The notes: generated by a model from the sequence alone, not told the origin. A stretch of DNA of 48,843 nt from Clostridiales bacterium (GCA_012519315.1 JAAYQM010000013.1:1-48843); one strand, 5' to 3'. Counted from the stretch's first letter, positions 29,471 through 39,437 are shown. Translations and numbers: made by a program.

Positions 29471-31201
29471 TCAACCGTTTTTGCCACCGCTACGGGTGAA
29501 GCCTGATTGTTTTTTATTATATTCATCAAGATAATCGTTAACAACTCTTGACACATCTGAAAGACTGCCACGCTCAAAGGGGGAGGGTAGACGGGCGGAC
29601 ATACAGAGCTGGACAAAGGTTTTGGTGCCCCCCGCATTAACAAAGGCGAGGTAACGCTGCCATGCATCCTTATAATCCTTTTGAGATAACGCGAAAAACT
29701 TAAGCGCCACTGTTTGGGCAAGACAGTAGTCAATATAATAGAATGGATAATGATAGATATGGAGCTGTCTTTGCCACCCTCGTCCCTCGGCATAGAAGGG
29801 GGTGGATTGCAGGCTTAAATAGGGGCGATAGATTTTCTCAAGTCTTGCCCATTCTTCGTGCCGCTGCTCCGGAGTGAGGCTCGGATTGTCGTATATAATA
29901 TGCTGAAAGTGGTCAACCATACATCCGTAGGGAATGAAGACAAGGGCGGATGAAAGGTGGGCAAAGCGTGCCCGTTCGGCATCCTTCCCGTAGAATAGCG
30001 AGAGCCATGGCCATGCCATAAACTCCATGGTCATGGAGTGCACCTCGCACGCCTCAATCGTCGGAGAGGAAAGTTCAAGCAGCTCATAATTGCTGCTTTT
30101 GTAGCTGGCGAAGGCATGACCGGCTTCGTGAGTGAGAACGTCCACATCCCCGGATGTGCCGTTGAAGTTGGAAAAAATGAAGGGTGCGTTATAGTCGGGC
30201 AGGGAGGTGCAGTAGCCTCCTACCGCCTTACCCTTTTTCGCCTCCACATCGAAAAGCTCGTTTTGATACATGAAATTGATGAACTTGGCCGTGTCGGGAG
30301 ACATTTCCTCATACATTCTCTTCCCGGCGGCTAAAATATCTGCGGGAGTGCCGACAGGCTTCGGATTTCCTTCAGCAAAGATGAAGGGGTCGTCGAAAAG
30401 GTTTAATTTCCCCTCAGGTGCGCCGATTCTCTCCCTTTGCATTTCCTTTATTTTGGTTACGATTGGGACAAGATCATCAATAACCTGACGGCGGAAGGCG
30501 GCAACCTCTTCCGGCCCGTAGCAGTTTCGGCAGCGCCTCAGGTAGCCAAGCTCGGTAAAAGATTTGTATCCCAGCTTTTTTGCCATAGTTGTACGGATCT
30601 TTACAAGATCGTCAAAAAGCATATCAAGCTTATCGGATATAGATTGGTAGAATTTCCCCTCCGCTTCATAGGCGGCACGGCGTAAAGCACGGTCGGGATT
30701 CACTTTATAGGCGCCCAACTGGGATAGATTGCACATCTTTCCGTCAAAATCGATTTGTGCCGAGGCAATCAGCTTTTGATATTCGCTGACTAGACGGTTT
30801 TCCTCGGTCAGTTCGGGAATAATATCAGGGGAGAAGGATTTCAGCTCAAGCTCAATATTGGTAAAAAGGAGGGAGCCGTATTTTTCTGCCACCGCGCTTT
30901 GATAGGTGCTGTTTATCAGAGTGAGCATAAACCTTTGGGACGCCTCCTGATAGCGGGGCTCCGCCTCATCATAGTAACTGTTTTCCTTATCGTAAAAGGA
31001 GTCGGTTGTGTCAATGCTATGCCGGATATAGGCCAATGCACGCATGGTGGAGAAATTGCGCAGCAGCTTTTCATGCTTGAGGATGGCCGAGAAAACCTCC
31101 TCTGCATCGGCTGCGTTTTTTAAATCTTCGGTAATTTTTTCGTATTGTCTGCATATCTCGTCAATATTCGCCCTTGTATAAGGAATGGTGCTGAATTTCA
31201 T
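29471..31201 (-). CDS. M3 family oligoendopeptidase
   Basis: HEAGHAFA zinc motif; GGYCTSLPDYNAPFIFSNFNGTSGDV. Confidence 0.92.
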   Translation of the reverse strand: MKFSTIPYTRANIDEICRQYEKITEDLKNAADAEEVFSAILKHEKLLRNFSTMRALAYIRHSIDTTDSFYDKENSYYDEAEPRYQEASQRFMLTLINSTYQSAVAEKYGSLLFTNIELELKSFSPDIIPELTEENRLVSEYQKLIASAQIDFDGKMCNLSQLGAYKVNPDRALRRAAYEAEGKFYQSISDKLDMLFDDLVKIRTTMAKKLGYKSFTELGYLRRCRNCYGPEEVAAFRRQVIDDLVPIVTKIKEMQRERIGAPEGKLNLFDDPFIFAEGNPKPVGTPADILAAGKRMYEEMSPDTAKFINFMYQNELFDVEAKKGKAVGGYCTSLPDYNAPFIFSNFNGTSGDVDVLTHEAGHAFASYKSSNYELLELSSPTIEACEVHSMTMEFMAWPWLSLFYGKDAERARFAHLSSALVFIPYGCMVDHFQHIIYDNPSLTPEQRHEEWARLEKIYRPYLSLQSTPFYAEGRGWQRQLHIYHYPFYYIDYCLAQTVALKFFALSQKDYKDAWQRYLAFVNAGGTKTFVQLCMSARLPSPFERGSLSDVSRVVNDYLDEYNKKQSGFTRSGGKNG

Positions 31202-31338
31202 TATATAATTTCCCTTTCGATAATTGATCATGAAGTGCTTCGTTTGTTATTTTCTTATTCAAATTATACCTTATATTGCCTATTGTTACAACAGATTTTG
31301 GACTATATTCTGAATATTTTTTTAAAAGTCAAATATAT

Positions 31339-31367
31339 TTGACAATAGTAACAAAATGTAGTAAAAT
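31339..31367 (+). promoter_or_regulatory. Promoter TTGACA-N17-TAAAAT for the transketolase operon
   Basis: Direct reading. Confidence 0.6.
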
Positions 31368-31381
31368 TTATACGTTAATAA

Positions 31382-31489
31382 TGTTGCGTCACAGACGTAA
31401 AATCAGGCCTTTCATCGCAAGCTGGATACGCCTTTCGGCTTAAATCACCGCTGGAGGTCATACCAAGAAAGCGAACAGGCAACAGGAGG
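31382..31489 (+). ncRNA. Candidate structured 5' leader of the transketolase operon
   Basis: Closing stem TGTTGC (31382-31387)/GCAACA (31479-31484) adjoining GGAGG; internal CGCT/AGCG enclosing GGT/ACC. Confidence 0.3.
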
Positions 31490-31494
31490 ATCTA

Positions 31495-32319
31495 ATGGAT
31501 ACTGCAAGGTTAAATGAGCTCAAAGAAATCGCAACCGAGATTCGAGTCGGTATTATCGAAGCGGTATACAGTGCCAGCTCCGGGCATCCGGGCGGATCTC
31601 TTTCAATCGCTGAAATACTGACCTATCTTTATTTCGAAGAAATGCGAATAGACCCGAAAAACCCGAAATGGGAGGACCGAGACCGCTTTGTCCTTTCAAA
31701 GGGACATACCTCTCCCGGACTTTATTCGGTTCTGGCTGAGAGGGGCTTTTTCCCGAAGGAAGAGCTTAAAAACTTCCGTCAGGCGGACAGCTTTCTCCAG
31801 GGTCATCCTGATATGAAGGGTACCCCCGGTGTTGATATGACAACCGGATCCCTCGGACTTGGTTTTTCTGCCGCTTGCGGCATGGCTCTTTCTGCAAAGA
31901 TTAAAGGGGCGGATTATCGCACCTATGCTGTCCTTGGCGACGGCGAATCCCAGGAGGGACAGATTTGGGAGGCGGCCATGTTCGCCGCGCATTATAAGCT
32001 GGACAACCTCTGTGCGGTTCTCGATTTTAACGGACTTCAGATAGATGGCGCCGTTGTAGATGTCATGAATCCCACCCCTCTTGACGAAAAGTTTAAGGCC
32101 TTCGGTTGGCACGTCATCTCCTGCTGCGCGCATGATTTTGAGGGTCTGGAGAGAGCGTTCAATGAGGCTAAAACGGTCAAAAACAAGCCCTCTATTATTA
32201 TTGCTGATTCTATTAAGGGCAAATGTGTCTCATATATGGAAAATCAGGCAGCCTGGCACGGATCCGCGCCGAATGCCGAACAATATGAGAGAGCGATAAG
32301 CGATCTTCGCGCTTTATAA
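31495..32319 (+). CDS. Transketolase, N-terminal subunit
   Basis: ASSGHPGGSLSIAEILTYLY, DRFVLSKGHTSPGLYSVLA, VLGDGESQEGQIWEA. Confidence 0.95.
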   Translation: MDTARLNELKEIATEIRVGIIEAVYSASSGHPGGSLSIAEILTYLYFEEMRIDPKNPKWEDRDRFVLSKGHTSPGLYSVLAERGFFPKEELKNFRQADSFLQGHPDMKGTPGVDMTTGSLGLGFSAACGMALSAKIKGADYRTYAVLGDGESQEGQIWEAAMFAAHYKLDNLCAVLDFNGLQIDGAVVDVMNPTPLDEKFKAFGWHVISCCAHDFEGLERAFNEAKTVKNKPSIIIADSIKGKCVSYMENQAAWHGSAPNAEQYERAISDLRAL

Positions 32320-32422
32320 GCAACCGGAGTTTTGTGCGAAAATTTAAAATATGAGAAAAGGATAGAACAACAAGACCGGATGCTAAGCTATCCTGGATGA
32401 TCTGTTGTTCGTGGAGTTTATA

Positions 32423-33364
32423 ATGGCAGAAAAAATTGCAACAAGAGAAGCTTATGGTAATGCCCTTGCTGAGTTTGGCGACAGATATGATATTGTTGTA
32501 CTTGATGCCGACCTTGCAAAGGCAACCAAAACTGAAATTTTTAAGAAAAAGTTTCCCCATCGATTCTTTGATTGCGGTATCGCGGAAGGAAATATGATCA
32601 GCGTAGCTGCCGGGCTTGCTGCCGCCGGTCAAATTCCCTTTGCCAGCACCTTTGCTATGTTTGCCGCCGGACGTGCCTTTGAGCAGATCCGCAACTCAAT
32701 CGGCTACCCGCATCTTAATGTAAAAATCGGAGCGACCCATGCCGGTATCACCGTCGGTGAGGATGGCGCTACCCATCAGTGCAACGAGGATATTGCCCTT
32801 ATGCGCACCATTCCCGGCATGACCATCATTAATCCGGCAGATGCCGTTGAGGCATGTGCCGCTGTGGAGGCAGCTATTCTGTATAACGGTCCTGTTTATC
32901 TGCGTTTTGGCAGAATGGCGGTACCGGTGATTTTCGACAGCAGCTATCGCTTTGAGCTGGGTAAGGGGGTTAAGATGGCCGACGGAACCGACCTAACCAT
33001 TATATCAACCGGTATTATGGTGGATATGGCGCTGACCGCTCGTGACCTGCTTGCCAATGAGGGTATCTCCGCCCGCGTGATTAATATTCACACCATCAAG
33101 CCTCTTGATACAGAGATCGTCATTAACGCAGCTAAAGAAACAGGCGCCATTGTTACCGCTGAGGAACATTCGATAATCGGCGGGCTTGGGGGGGCTGTCT
33201 GCGAGACATTGGCCGAGAGCTGTCCTGTCCCCGTTTGCAGGGTCGGTATCAATGACACCTACGGCCGGTCCGGTAAAGTTCCGGCTCTGCTTGAGATTTA
33301 TGGCTTGACCCCGGCGAAAATTGTAGAAAAAGCAAAGACCGCAATTGCTCTGAAAAAAGCATAA
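32423..33364 (+). CDS. Transketolase, C-terminal subunit
   Basis: DIVVLDADLAKATKT, RFFDCGIAEGNMISVAAGLAA, HAGITVGEDGATHQCNEDIALMR, VTAEEHSIIGGLGGAV; ATG 32423 preferred. Confidence 0.95.
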   Translation: MAEKIATREAYGNALAEFGDRYDIVVLDADLAKATKTEIFKKKFPHRFFDCGIAEGNMISVAAGLAAAGQIPFASTFAMFAAGRAFEQIRNSIGYPHLNVKIGATHAGITVGEDGATHQCNEDIALMRTIPGMTIINPADAVEACAAVEAAILYNGPVYLRFGRMAVPVIFDSSYRFELGKGVKMADGTDLTIISTGIMVDMALTARDLLANEGISARVINIHTIKPLDTEIVINAAKETGAIVTAEEHSIIGGLGGAVCETLAESCPVPVCRVGINDTYGRSGKVPALLEIYGLTPAKIVEKAKTAIALKKA

Positions 33365-33396
33365 AAAGCGATTACTTCAAACCTAAAATAGAATAC

Positions 33397-33439
33397 AAAA
33401 AAGGCAGAATATTAACATATTGATTATTCTGCCTTTTTT
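33397..33439 (+). terminator. Intrinsic terminator
   Basis: AAAAAAGGCAGAAT...ATTCTGCCTTTTTT. Confidence 0.85.
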
Positions 33440-33633
33440 TGTGTTCATATCTTTTCGCTGTACAGGACAACCTTGTTGTCATTCTCGCACATAAAACTTG
33501 CAAACTATAAATAAAAAATAGACATAAGGCACAATAAACAAATTACAAAAATAGGATTTATTAATAATTTGTTACTTTAATTTTTTTACAAAATATGTTA
33601 GTATATAGTAGACAATAATATTTATGAAAAGAG

Positions 33634-33867
33634 TTGAGTTGTTTGACAGGAGATTTTGTTTTATTAACTGTTCTTGCCCTGTTAAGTATTATTATGTACA
33701 CGATACCTACTGTTATTGCTTGCGAGGGTGATCATCCTAATAGAAAAAAGATTGTTTTAATCAATCTTTTTTTCGGATGGACAGGTATCGGATGGTTTTT
33801 CGCATTATTCTGGTCCTTAAAATCAAGAGAGGGCAATTACTTTTTTTTCGATCATACTCATAAGTAG
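33634..33867 (+). CDS. Superinfection-immunity-like small membrane protein
   Basis: YTIPTVIACEGDHPNRKKIVLINLFFGWTGIGWFFALFWSL resembles the Imm_superinfect family; start codon uncertain. Confidence 0.75.
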   Translation: MSCLTGDFVLLTVLALLSIIMYTIPTVIACEGDHPNRKKIVLINLFFGWTGIGWFFALFWSLKSREGNYFFFDHTHK

Positions 33868-33870
33868 CAA

Positions 33871-33960
33871 AAAAGCAAACATTAATAGGCGGACTGCCCG
33901 AAAGGCTAGGCCGCAAAGCTCAGGAGTCTAACCAGTTTTCGTATGACTGGCCGGCTGCAT
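33871..33960 (+). ncRNA. Cyclic di-GMP-I (GEMM) riboswitch-like aptamer
   Basis: AGGCGGACTGCCCGAAAGGCTAGGCCGCAAAGCTCAGGAGTCTAACC core (GAAA tetraloop, GCAAAGC, CTAA), then hairpin CCAGT-N9-ACTGG. Confidence 0.65.
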
Positions 33961-33986
33961 ACTCATGTTGAGTTGCAGCCGGTTTT
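33951..33986 (+). terminator. Intrinsic terminator overlapping the 3' side of the GEMM-like aptamer (expression platform)
   Basis: CCGGCTGCA-T-ACTCA-TGT-TGAGT-TGCAGCCGG-TTTT. Confidence 0.8.
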
Positions 33987-34019
33987 ACTATAAAGCGTAT
34001 CAAAGCAAAAAAGGATAGA

Positions 34020-34062
34020 AAAAATAACCTTTGCTTCCTTTGATGGGGTAAAGGTTATTTTT
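34020..34062. terminator. Bidirectional terminator between riboswitch region and pheT
   Basis: AAAAATAACCTTT...AAAGGTTATTTTT. Confidence 0.8.
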
Positions 34063-34079
34063 CGATAATTCTTTAGCAT

Positions 34080-36470
34080 TTATGAGCGAATATTGATATT
34101 AAGCTCACGCTGTAGTGCGGCAAGAATTTTTGCCGTCGCCTTATCGGCCTCCTCGTCGGTGAGGGTGCGTTCAGGGGAGCGAAGGCTGATTCTGAAGGCG
34201 ACGCTCTTCTTGCCCTCGGCGACCTGTTCGCCGCGATAGATGTCAAAGAGCCTGACATCCTCCAGCAGCTTAACGCCCGCACTTCTGATCACTCTTTCGA
34301 TGGCGCCCACTTCAAGGGTCTCGTCACAGACAAAGGAGAAGTCGCGAGCGGATGCAGGGTATTTTGCAAGAGGGGTGTATTGCGGCTCAGGACCGATTAA
34401 GCTGTAGAGCAGCTCAAAATCAAGGACGGCAGCATAAACAGGAAGGTCAAAATCATAGTTTTGAGCCACAAGGGGGTGGATCTCTCCAAGAATTCCGATT
34501 TCTTTACCGCAAGGGGAGGTGATTATAGCGCACTTTCCGGGATGGAACGCGGGATTTTCGGTATATGCCGAGTATTGGCATTTCCCGATGCGGGATTTTG
34601 TGATGATGTTCTCGCACATGCCCTTCAGGGTGTAGAAATCGCCGTTTTGATAAAAGCCTATGACGATAGTTTTGCGCTCGTGTGGAAGCTCGTCCTCACC
34701 CTGCGGTATATAGACGGTGGCAATTTCATAGAGAGCAGCACGGGGATTTGAGTGATTGTTGTTGCGCGCCAGGGTATCCAGCATGGAGGGGAGAGCGGTC
34801 GTTCGCATAATGCTGGTGTCCTCCCCCAAAGGATTTAAAAGGGTGATTGAACGGCGGGCGGCATCCTCCTCAGGTATGCGGATACGGTCATAAAACTTCG
34901 GAGAGATGAAGGAAAAGGTGCAAATCTCATCAAGTCCCATACCGCACAAAAGATCGTGCATTGACTGTTCATATGCCTGCTTCGGCGTGAGTTTCCCCTG
35001 GGTAATATTTGCTCTGAAGTGTGCGGATTCGATATTATTGTAGCCATAGATGCGGGCGATTTCCTCGGCAAGATCGGCCATACCCTCCACATCGCCACGC
35101 CAGGAGGGAACGGTTACCGTGTCCCTTGCGACGGTAAAGCCAAGAGAGGTCAGCACCTTTGCCATATAGTCGGTTGAAAGGTCGGTGGCTAAAAGCCTAT
35201 TAATCTTCTCGACTTCAAACGGGAGTACACGGGCATCTCTTTTGCCGGGGTATATATCGGCAATTCCGGGCAGAACATCGCCGGCATCAAGCAAATTCAC
35301 CAGCTCACAGGCACGTTCCAGAGCGGGCAGGACATTTTCGGGATCAAGCCCCTTTTCAAAGCGGCTTGAGCTCTCGGTACGCATTCCCTGCTTCTTTGCG
35401 GTGACTCTGACCGAGGCGCCCAGGAAGTTGGCGCTTTCAAAAACAACGGTCTTTGTGCTGTCGGTGATTTCGCTGTTGGCGCCGCCCATAATGCCGGCAA
35501 GGGCTACCGCCTTGTTTTTATCGGCGATAACCAGCATATCTGAGGTAAGCTTATGGTCAACATCGTCAAGAGAACGGAAGTTTTCACCTTCCTTTGCGTT
35601 GCGCACGATAATGCTCGAGCCATCAAGGCAGGCATAATCAAAGGCATGCATCGGCTGACCGTACTCCAGCATGACATAGTTTGTAATGTCCACAATATTG
35701 TTGATGGGGCGAACGCCGGCGGCACGCAGCCGCATTCTCATCCAAAGAGGGGAGGGCTTTATGCGGACATTCTTTACCACACGGGCGGCATAACGGGGAC
35801 ATAGGTCAGGGGCGTCGATTTGAACCGAGAGATAATTTTCGATGCGATCTCCATCGTTAAGAACGGTTGGCTTTGGTTTGGGAATGTTAAAGGGGCGGTT
35901 AAAGGATGCAGAGGTCTCTCTTGCAAGCCCGATAACCGAGAGACAGTCGGGGCGGTTTGAGGTTATCTCAAATTCCACGGTGGTATCCCTCAGCATCAAG
36001 GCGTCCCGAATATCGGTGCCCGGCGCATGGGAATCATCAAGAATGAGGATTCCGTCTTCATCGGCAAAAGGCATATCATGGGTATCAAGTCCGAGCTCTG
36101 AGATGGAGCAAAGCATGCCAAAGGACAGCTCCCCTCTCAGCTTGCCGGCTTTAATAGTTTGCCCGGTGGGTAGCTTCGCACCGTTAAGGGCAACGGGAAC
36201 ATAGGCGCCAGCAAAAACATTGCCTGCCCCGGTAATGATTTGAACGGGAGCCTCCGTTCCGACATCCACAGAGCAGATGGTTAGCTTATCGGCGTTGGGA
36301 TGCTTTTGAAGTGTGGTGATTTTGCCGACAACCACGTTATTGATATTATCGCCGCGGCATTCGTAGCCCTCCACCTTTGAGCCGGTGTTGGTCATGCGGT
36401 CACAATAGTCTTTGATTGAAATATCGTCAATGTTTATATAATCTTGTAGCCAATTAAGTGATAGTTTCAT
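34080..36470 (-). CDS. pheT: Phenylalanine--tRNA ligase beta subunit
   Basis: MKLSLNWLQDYI, VGKITTLQKHPNADKLTICSVDVG, RPDCLSVIGLARE, C-terminal anticodon-binding domain. Confidence 0.97.
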   Translation of the reverse strand: MKLSLNWLQDYINIDDISIKDYCDRMTNTGSKVEGYECRGDNINNVVVGKITTLQKHPNADKLTICSVDVGTEAPVQIITGAGNVFAGAYVPVALNGAKLPTGQTIKAGKLRGELSFGMLCSISELGLDTHDMPFADEDGILILDDSHAPGTDIRDALMLRDTTVEFEITSNRPDCLSVIGLARETSASFNRPFNIPKPKPTVLNDGDRIENYLSVQIDAPDLCPRYAARVVKNVRIKPSPLWMRMRLRAAGVRPINNIVDITNYVMLEYGQPMHAFDYACLDGSSIIVRNAKEGENFRSLDDVDHKLTSDMLVIADKNKAVALAGIMGGANSEITDSTKTVVFESANFLGASVRVTAKKQGMRTESSSRFEKGLDPENVLPALERACELVNLLDAGDVLPGIADIYPGKRDARVLPFEVEKINRLLATDLSTDYMAKVLTSLGFTVARDTVTVPSWRGDVEGMADLAEEIARIYGYNNIESAHFRANITQGKLTPKQAYEQSMHDLLCGMGLDEICTFSFISPKFYDRIRIPEEDAARRSITLLNPLGEDTSIMRTTALPSMLDTLARNNNHSNPRAALYEIATVYIPQGEDELPHERKTIVIGFYQNGDFYTLKGMCENIITKSRIGKCQYSAYTENPAFHPGKCAIITSPCGKEIGILGEIHPLVAQNYDFDLPVYAAVLDFELLYSLIGPEPQYTPLAKYPASARDFSFVCDETLEVGAIERVIRSAGVKLLEDVRLFDIYRGEQVAEGKKSVAFRISLRSPERTLTDEEADKATAKILAALQRELNINIRS

Positions 36471-36539
36471 ATAGCTTCATCCATTTGTTCATGAAAAGCA
36501 GGAACAAATATCTCCATTCGATTTTATTTGATGGCAGTA

Positions 36540-37553
36540 TCAGAACTGCGACAAAAAGCGAACATCATTTTCGTAGAGCAGGCGCATATCGTCAATGTTG
36601 TATTTGAACATGACGACGCGTTCAATTCCGAGTCCAAAGGCAAATCCGCTATAGACATCAGGATCAATGTTGCAGGTGCGGAGCACGTTCGGATGAACCA
36701 TACCGGCGCCTAAAATTTCGATATAGCCCTCGCCCTTGCAGAGGCGGCAGCCCTTTCCGTCACAGTTAAAGCAGGAGACATCTACCTCGGCCGACGGCTC
36801 TGTAAAGGGAAAATAATGAGGACGGAATCGTATTTTTGTGTTTCCGCCAAACATATTTTTGGCGAAAAGCTCAAGCATTCCTTTCAGGTCAGCGAAAGAG
36901 ATGTTTTTATCCACAACCAGTCCCTCCAGCTGATGGAAGAGGGGGGAATGGGTAGCATCAACGGCGTCTGAGCGGTAGACCCGTCCGGGGGAAATGATGC
37001 GGATTGGAGGCCTTTGCTTTTCCATGACCCGGACCTGAACCGGGGAGGTCTGGGAGCGAAGCAGAATCTTGTCATTGATATAAAAGGTATCCTGCGTATC
37101 CCGTGCCGGGTGGTTTTCCGGGATGTTTAGGGCTTCGAAGTTGTAGTAGCCGTACTCCACTTCGGGACCTTCTGCGATCTCAAACCCCATGCCGATAAAA
37201 ATTTGCTCCAGCTTCCGTTGGATTATCGAGAGGGGATGGCGCCTTCCCACCGGGATTTCGGCACCGGGAACGGTGACGTCAATGCGCTCTTTATTGAGCT
37301 TTTCCAACAGCTTTGCATAGCGCAGCTCTTCCTGTTTTTCAGCAATCGCCGATTCAATGTATTGGCGTATCTCGTTGGCAAGCTGACCGATTATAGGACG
37401 CTCCTCGGCAGAAATTTGCCCCATGCCGCGTAAAACAGCGGTAAGGGCGCCTTTTTTGCCCAGATATTTAATTCGGACAGCCTCAATATCGACATTGGCA
37501 TCGGACAGGCTCTCGGCCGCCTCCGCCTTGATTTGTAGAAGCGTATCTTTCAT
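36540..37553 (-). CDS. pheS: Phenylalanine--tRNA ligase alpha subunit
   Basis: [64 protein letters not shown]. Confidence 0.97.
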   Translation of the reverse strand: MKDTLLQIKAEAAESLSDANVDIEAVRIKYLGKKGALTAVLRGMGQISAEERPIIGQLANEIRQYIESAIAEKQEELRYAKLLEKLNKERIDVTVPGAEIPVGRRHPLSIIQRKLEQIFIGMGFEIAEGPEVEYGYYNFEALNIPENHPARDTQDTFYINDKILLRSQTSPVQVRVMEKQRPPIRIISPGRVYRSDAVDATHSPLFHQLEGLVVDKNISFADLKGMLELFAKNMFGGNTKIRFRPHYFPFTEPSAEVDVSCFNCDGKGCRLCKGEGYIEILGAGMVHPNVLRTCNIDPDVYSGFAFGLGIERVVMFKYNIDDMRLLYENDVRFLSQF

Positions 37554-37616
37554 TTTTATCTCCTTTTGGATATGGATTTCTCCGGTTGTAGTTGCAGTAT
37601 GTTTTTGTGATCAGAA

Positions 37617-37850
37617 CAAAAAAAGACCCGTCCATGGAACATGGGACGAGTCGTTAGAACCCGCGGTACCACCCGCATTTCGGCAAAAATGCCGACACTT
37701 TCATATGCTGTAACGGGCATCCCCGTGACCGACTACTGATCCTTCACCGGTCATGCTCCAAAGTGAAATGCTCCTCCGTGCCGCCGGTCGCTCGCAGCCA
37801 AAGGCGACCTTCTCTGTATGCGGTGATACGGTATCGCTGACTTTATCATA
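37617..37850 (-). ncRNA. T-box leader upstream of pheST
   Basis: Minus strand GGGTGGTACCGCGGGTT (T-box) followed by GACTCGTCC...GGACGGGTCTTTTTTT; UUC in GCATTTCACTTTGGAGC fits a Phe specifier. Confidence 0.92.
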
Positions 37851-37979
37851 GCATTTTTAAAATGTAAAAATGGGTTATTATCGATGCAATATTCTATATT
37901 ATACAGCATTAGAATAAAAATTGCAAGTACAAATCAGGATTTTATAAAACCGAGGGCTTGCGACCGATCTTTATAAATA

Positions 37980-39437
37980 TTAAGAGTATTTATATTTCTG
38001 TTCTGTTTCTTTTGAGATCTGGCGCAGCACCCGAATGGTGTAAAGCGCCCACACAAGAGAGAGGAGAAGATAGTACAGCCAAAGCAATTCAATCTCAGGA
38101 TAGTAAGCGTATGTCGGCTCGATATATGGATTCTGTATGAAGACGCTGTAGGTTCTGGCTTTTAAGATAACATATAAGATAGAACCAATGGCGGCGGCCA
38201 CTCCGTAGCCAAAGCTGATATACAGCCGTCTTGAGAGCAGTTTTGCGACAGACATTGATTGACTGTCAGAGAGATGGTTAATGTTATCCCCCTCGTATCC
38301 TGTGTGTCTGTGTGCCAGATCGGAGAAGGCACGTGCGATGAAAAAGAGCAGGACACAGAGAATGGCGGCCTCAACAATGGTAAGGGCGGTTAGTATTCGA
38401 TAAGCCACCCTAGCCTCCTCGGATTTTTCGAGAACCTCGTAGGCAAAATTGTCGATAAAATAGATTGATGTTGAATAGGTTGCAAGGGAGGAGAGAAAAT
38501 ATAACGCCGAAAGAGGAATGACCGGCTTTGCACTGGCGGTATACTTAACCAGCATCAGCGCACCAATGAAGAAGAAAAGGGCAGAGGCAGCGTCTGGGAG
38601 CAGATTGACATCACTGACAAACAAATCAGGTGCAAGACCGAAGGCAATACAAAATATGATAGTGATAGAGTTGATTTTTCTCTTGATGATAAAGCCCTCG
38701 CGGGAGACGACCTGGTTTTTATAGGCTTCGGTGATTTTATCAATAAAGGGCTTGTCACGCAACACATTTCTGAAATAGCGAACAAAGCGGTAAAGCCAGA
38801 TGACGCCCAGAACAAGAACAATGAAGGCAGTGATGATAATCAGCGGATTTTTATATCGCTCAAGAGCGTAGCTGCTCGGATCAATTATTCCGTAGGGATT
38901 ATCTATACGCAGATACATCAGGTAGGGAACGCAGGGCAATAAGAGCTTTGCGAACATGAAAAAGAACGTGTAATACTTCAGCCGAGAAACCGGCTTTGAC
39001 TTGCGGGCATCTGCCCTTCCTTTTGGAAGACGAAAGACGCTGCCTGAGTCATAGCGGCTTCCAAGATAGGTCAACCCTTCGAAAAGCTCAGAAAAAGCAC
39101 CCGGCAGATAAATCAGCTCAACAACAGCGTACGCGAAGGTTAAAACCAGAACAGTGGTTTGTTCATCTATCGCGCTTGATACAATTCGCATCATGATAAA
39201 GAATGCGGGAATGCGGGAAAGGTTGATATAAATCAGCTTTAGGAAGCGTTGCCTTGCTTCCGAGAGATGCATATTGATATCGGCGACAGCCGAGATACCG
39301 GTGATAATAAAGATATATCCGATAAAATCGGGAAGGATGTCAAGGATGTTAATGTTTGGATTAAAAAGAAAAAAAGTACCGGTTATAACAGAGCCGAGGC
39401 CGAGATATTTTGCATTGCTTTTCATCATTGACATCAT
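37980..39437 (-). CDS. Multi-pass membrane protein, unknown
   Basis: Many hydrophobic segments; N-terminus resembles the next gene. Confidence 0.65.
   Translation of the reverse strand: MMSMMKSNAKYLGLGSVITGTFFLFNPNINILDILPDFIGYIFIITGISAVADINMHLSEARQRFLKLIYINLSRIPAFFIMMRIVSSAIDEQTTVLVLTFAYAVVELIYLPGAFSELFEGLTYLGSRYDSGSVFRLPKGRADARKSKPVSRLKYYTFFFMFAKLLLPCVPYLMYLRIDNPYGIIDPSSYALERYKNPLIIITAFIVLVLGVIWLYRFVRYFRNVLRDKPFIDKITEAYKNQVVSREGFIIKRKINSITIIFCIAFGLAPDLFVSDVNLLPDAASALFFFIGALMLVKYTASAKPVIPLSALYFLSSLATYSTSIYFIDNFAYEVLEKSEEARVAYRILTALTIVEAAILCVLLFFIARAFSDLAHRHTGYEGDNINHLSDSQSMSVAKLLSRRLYISFGYGVAAAIGSILYVILKARTYSVFIQNPYIEPTYAYYPEIELLWLYYLLLSLVWALYTIRVLRQISKETEQKYKYS

Noticed and set aside
31382-31489. 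TPP riboswitch upstream of transketolase
   Set aside because: The conserved TPP signature (CUGAGA ... ACCUGAUCUGG) is absent; kept only as an unclassified structured leader
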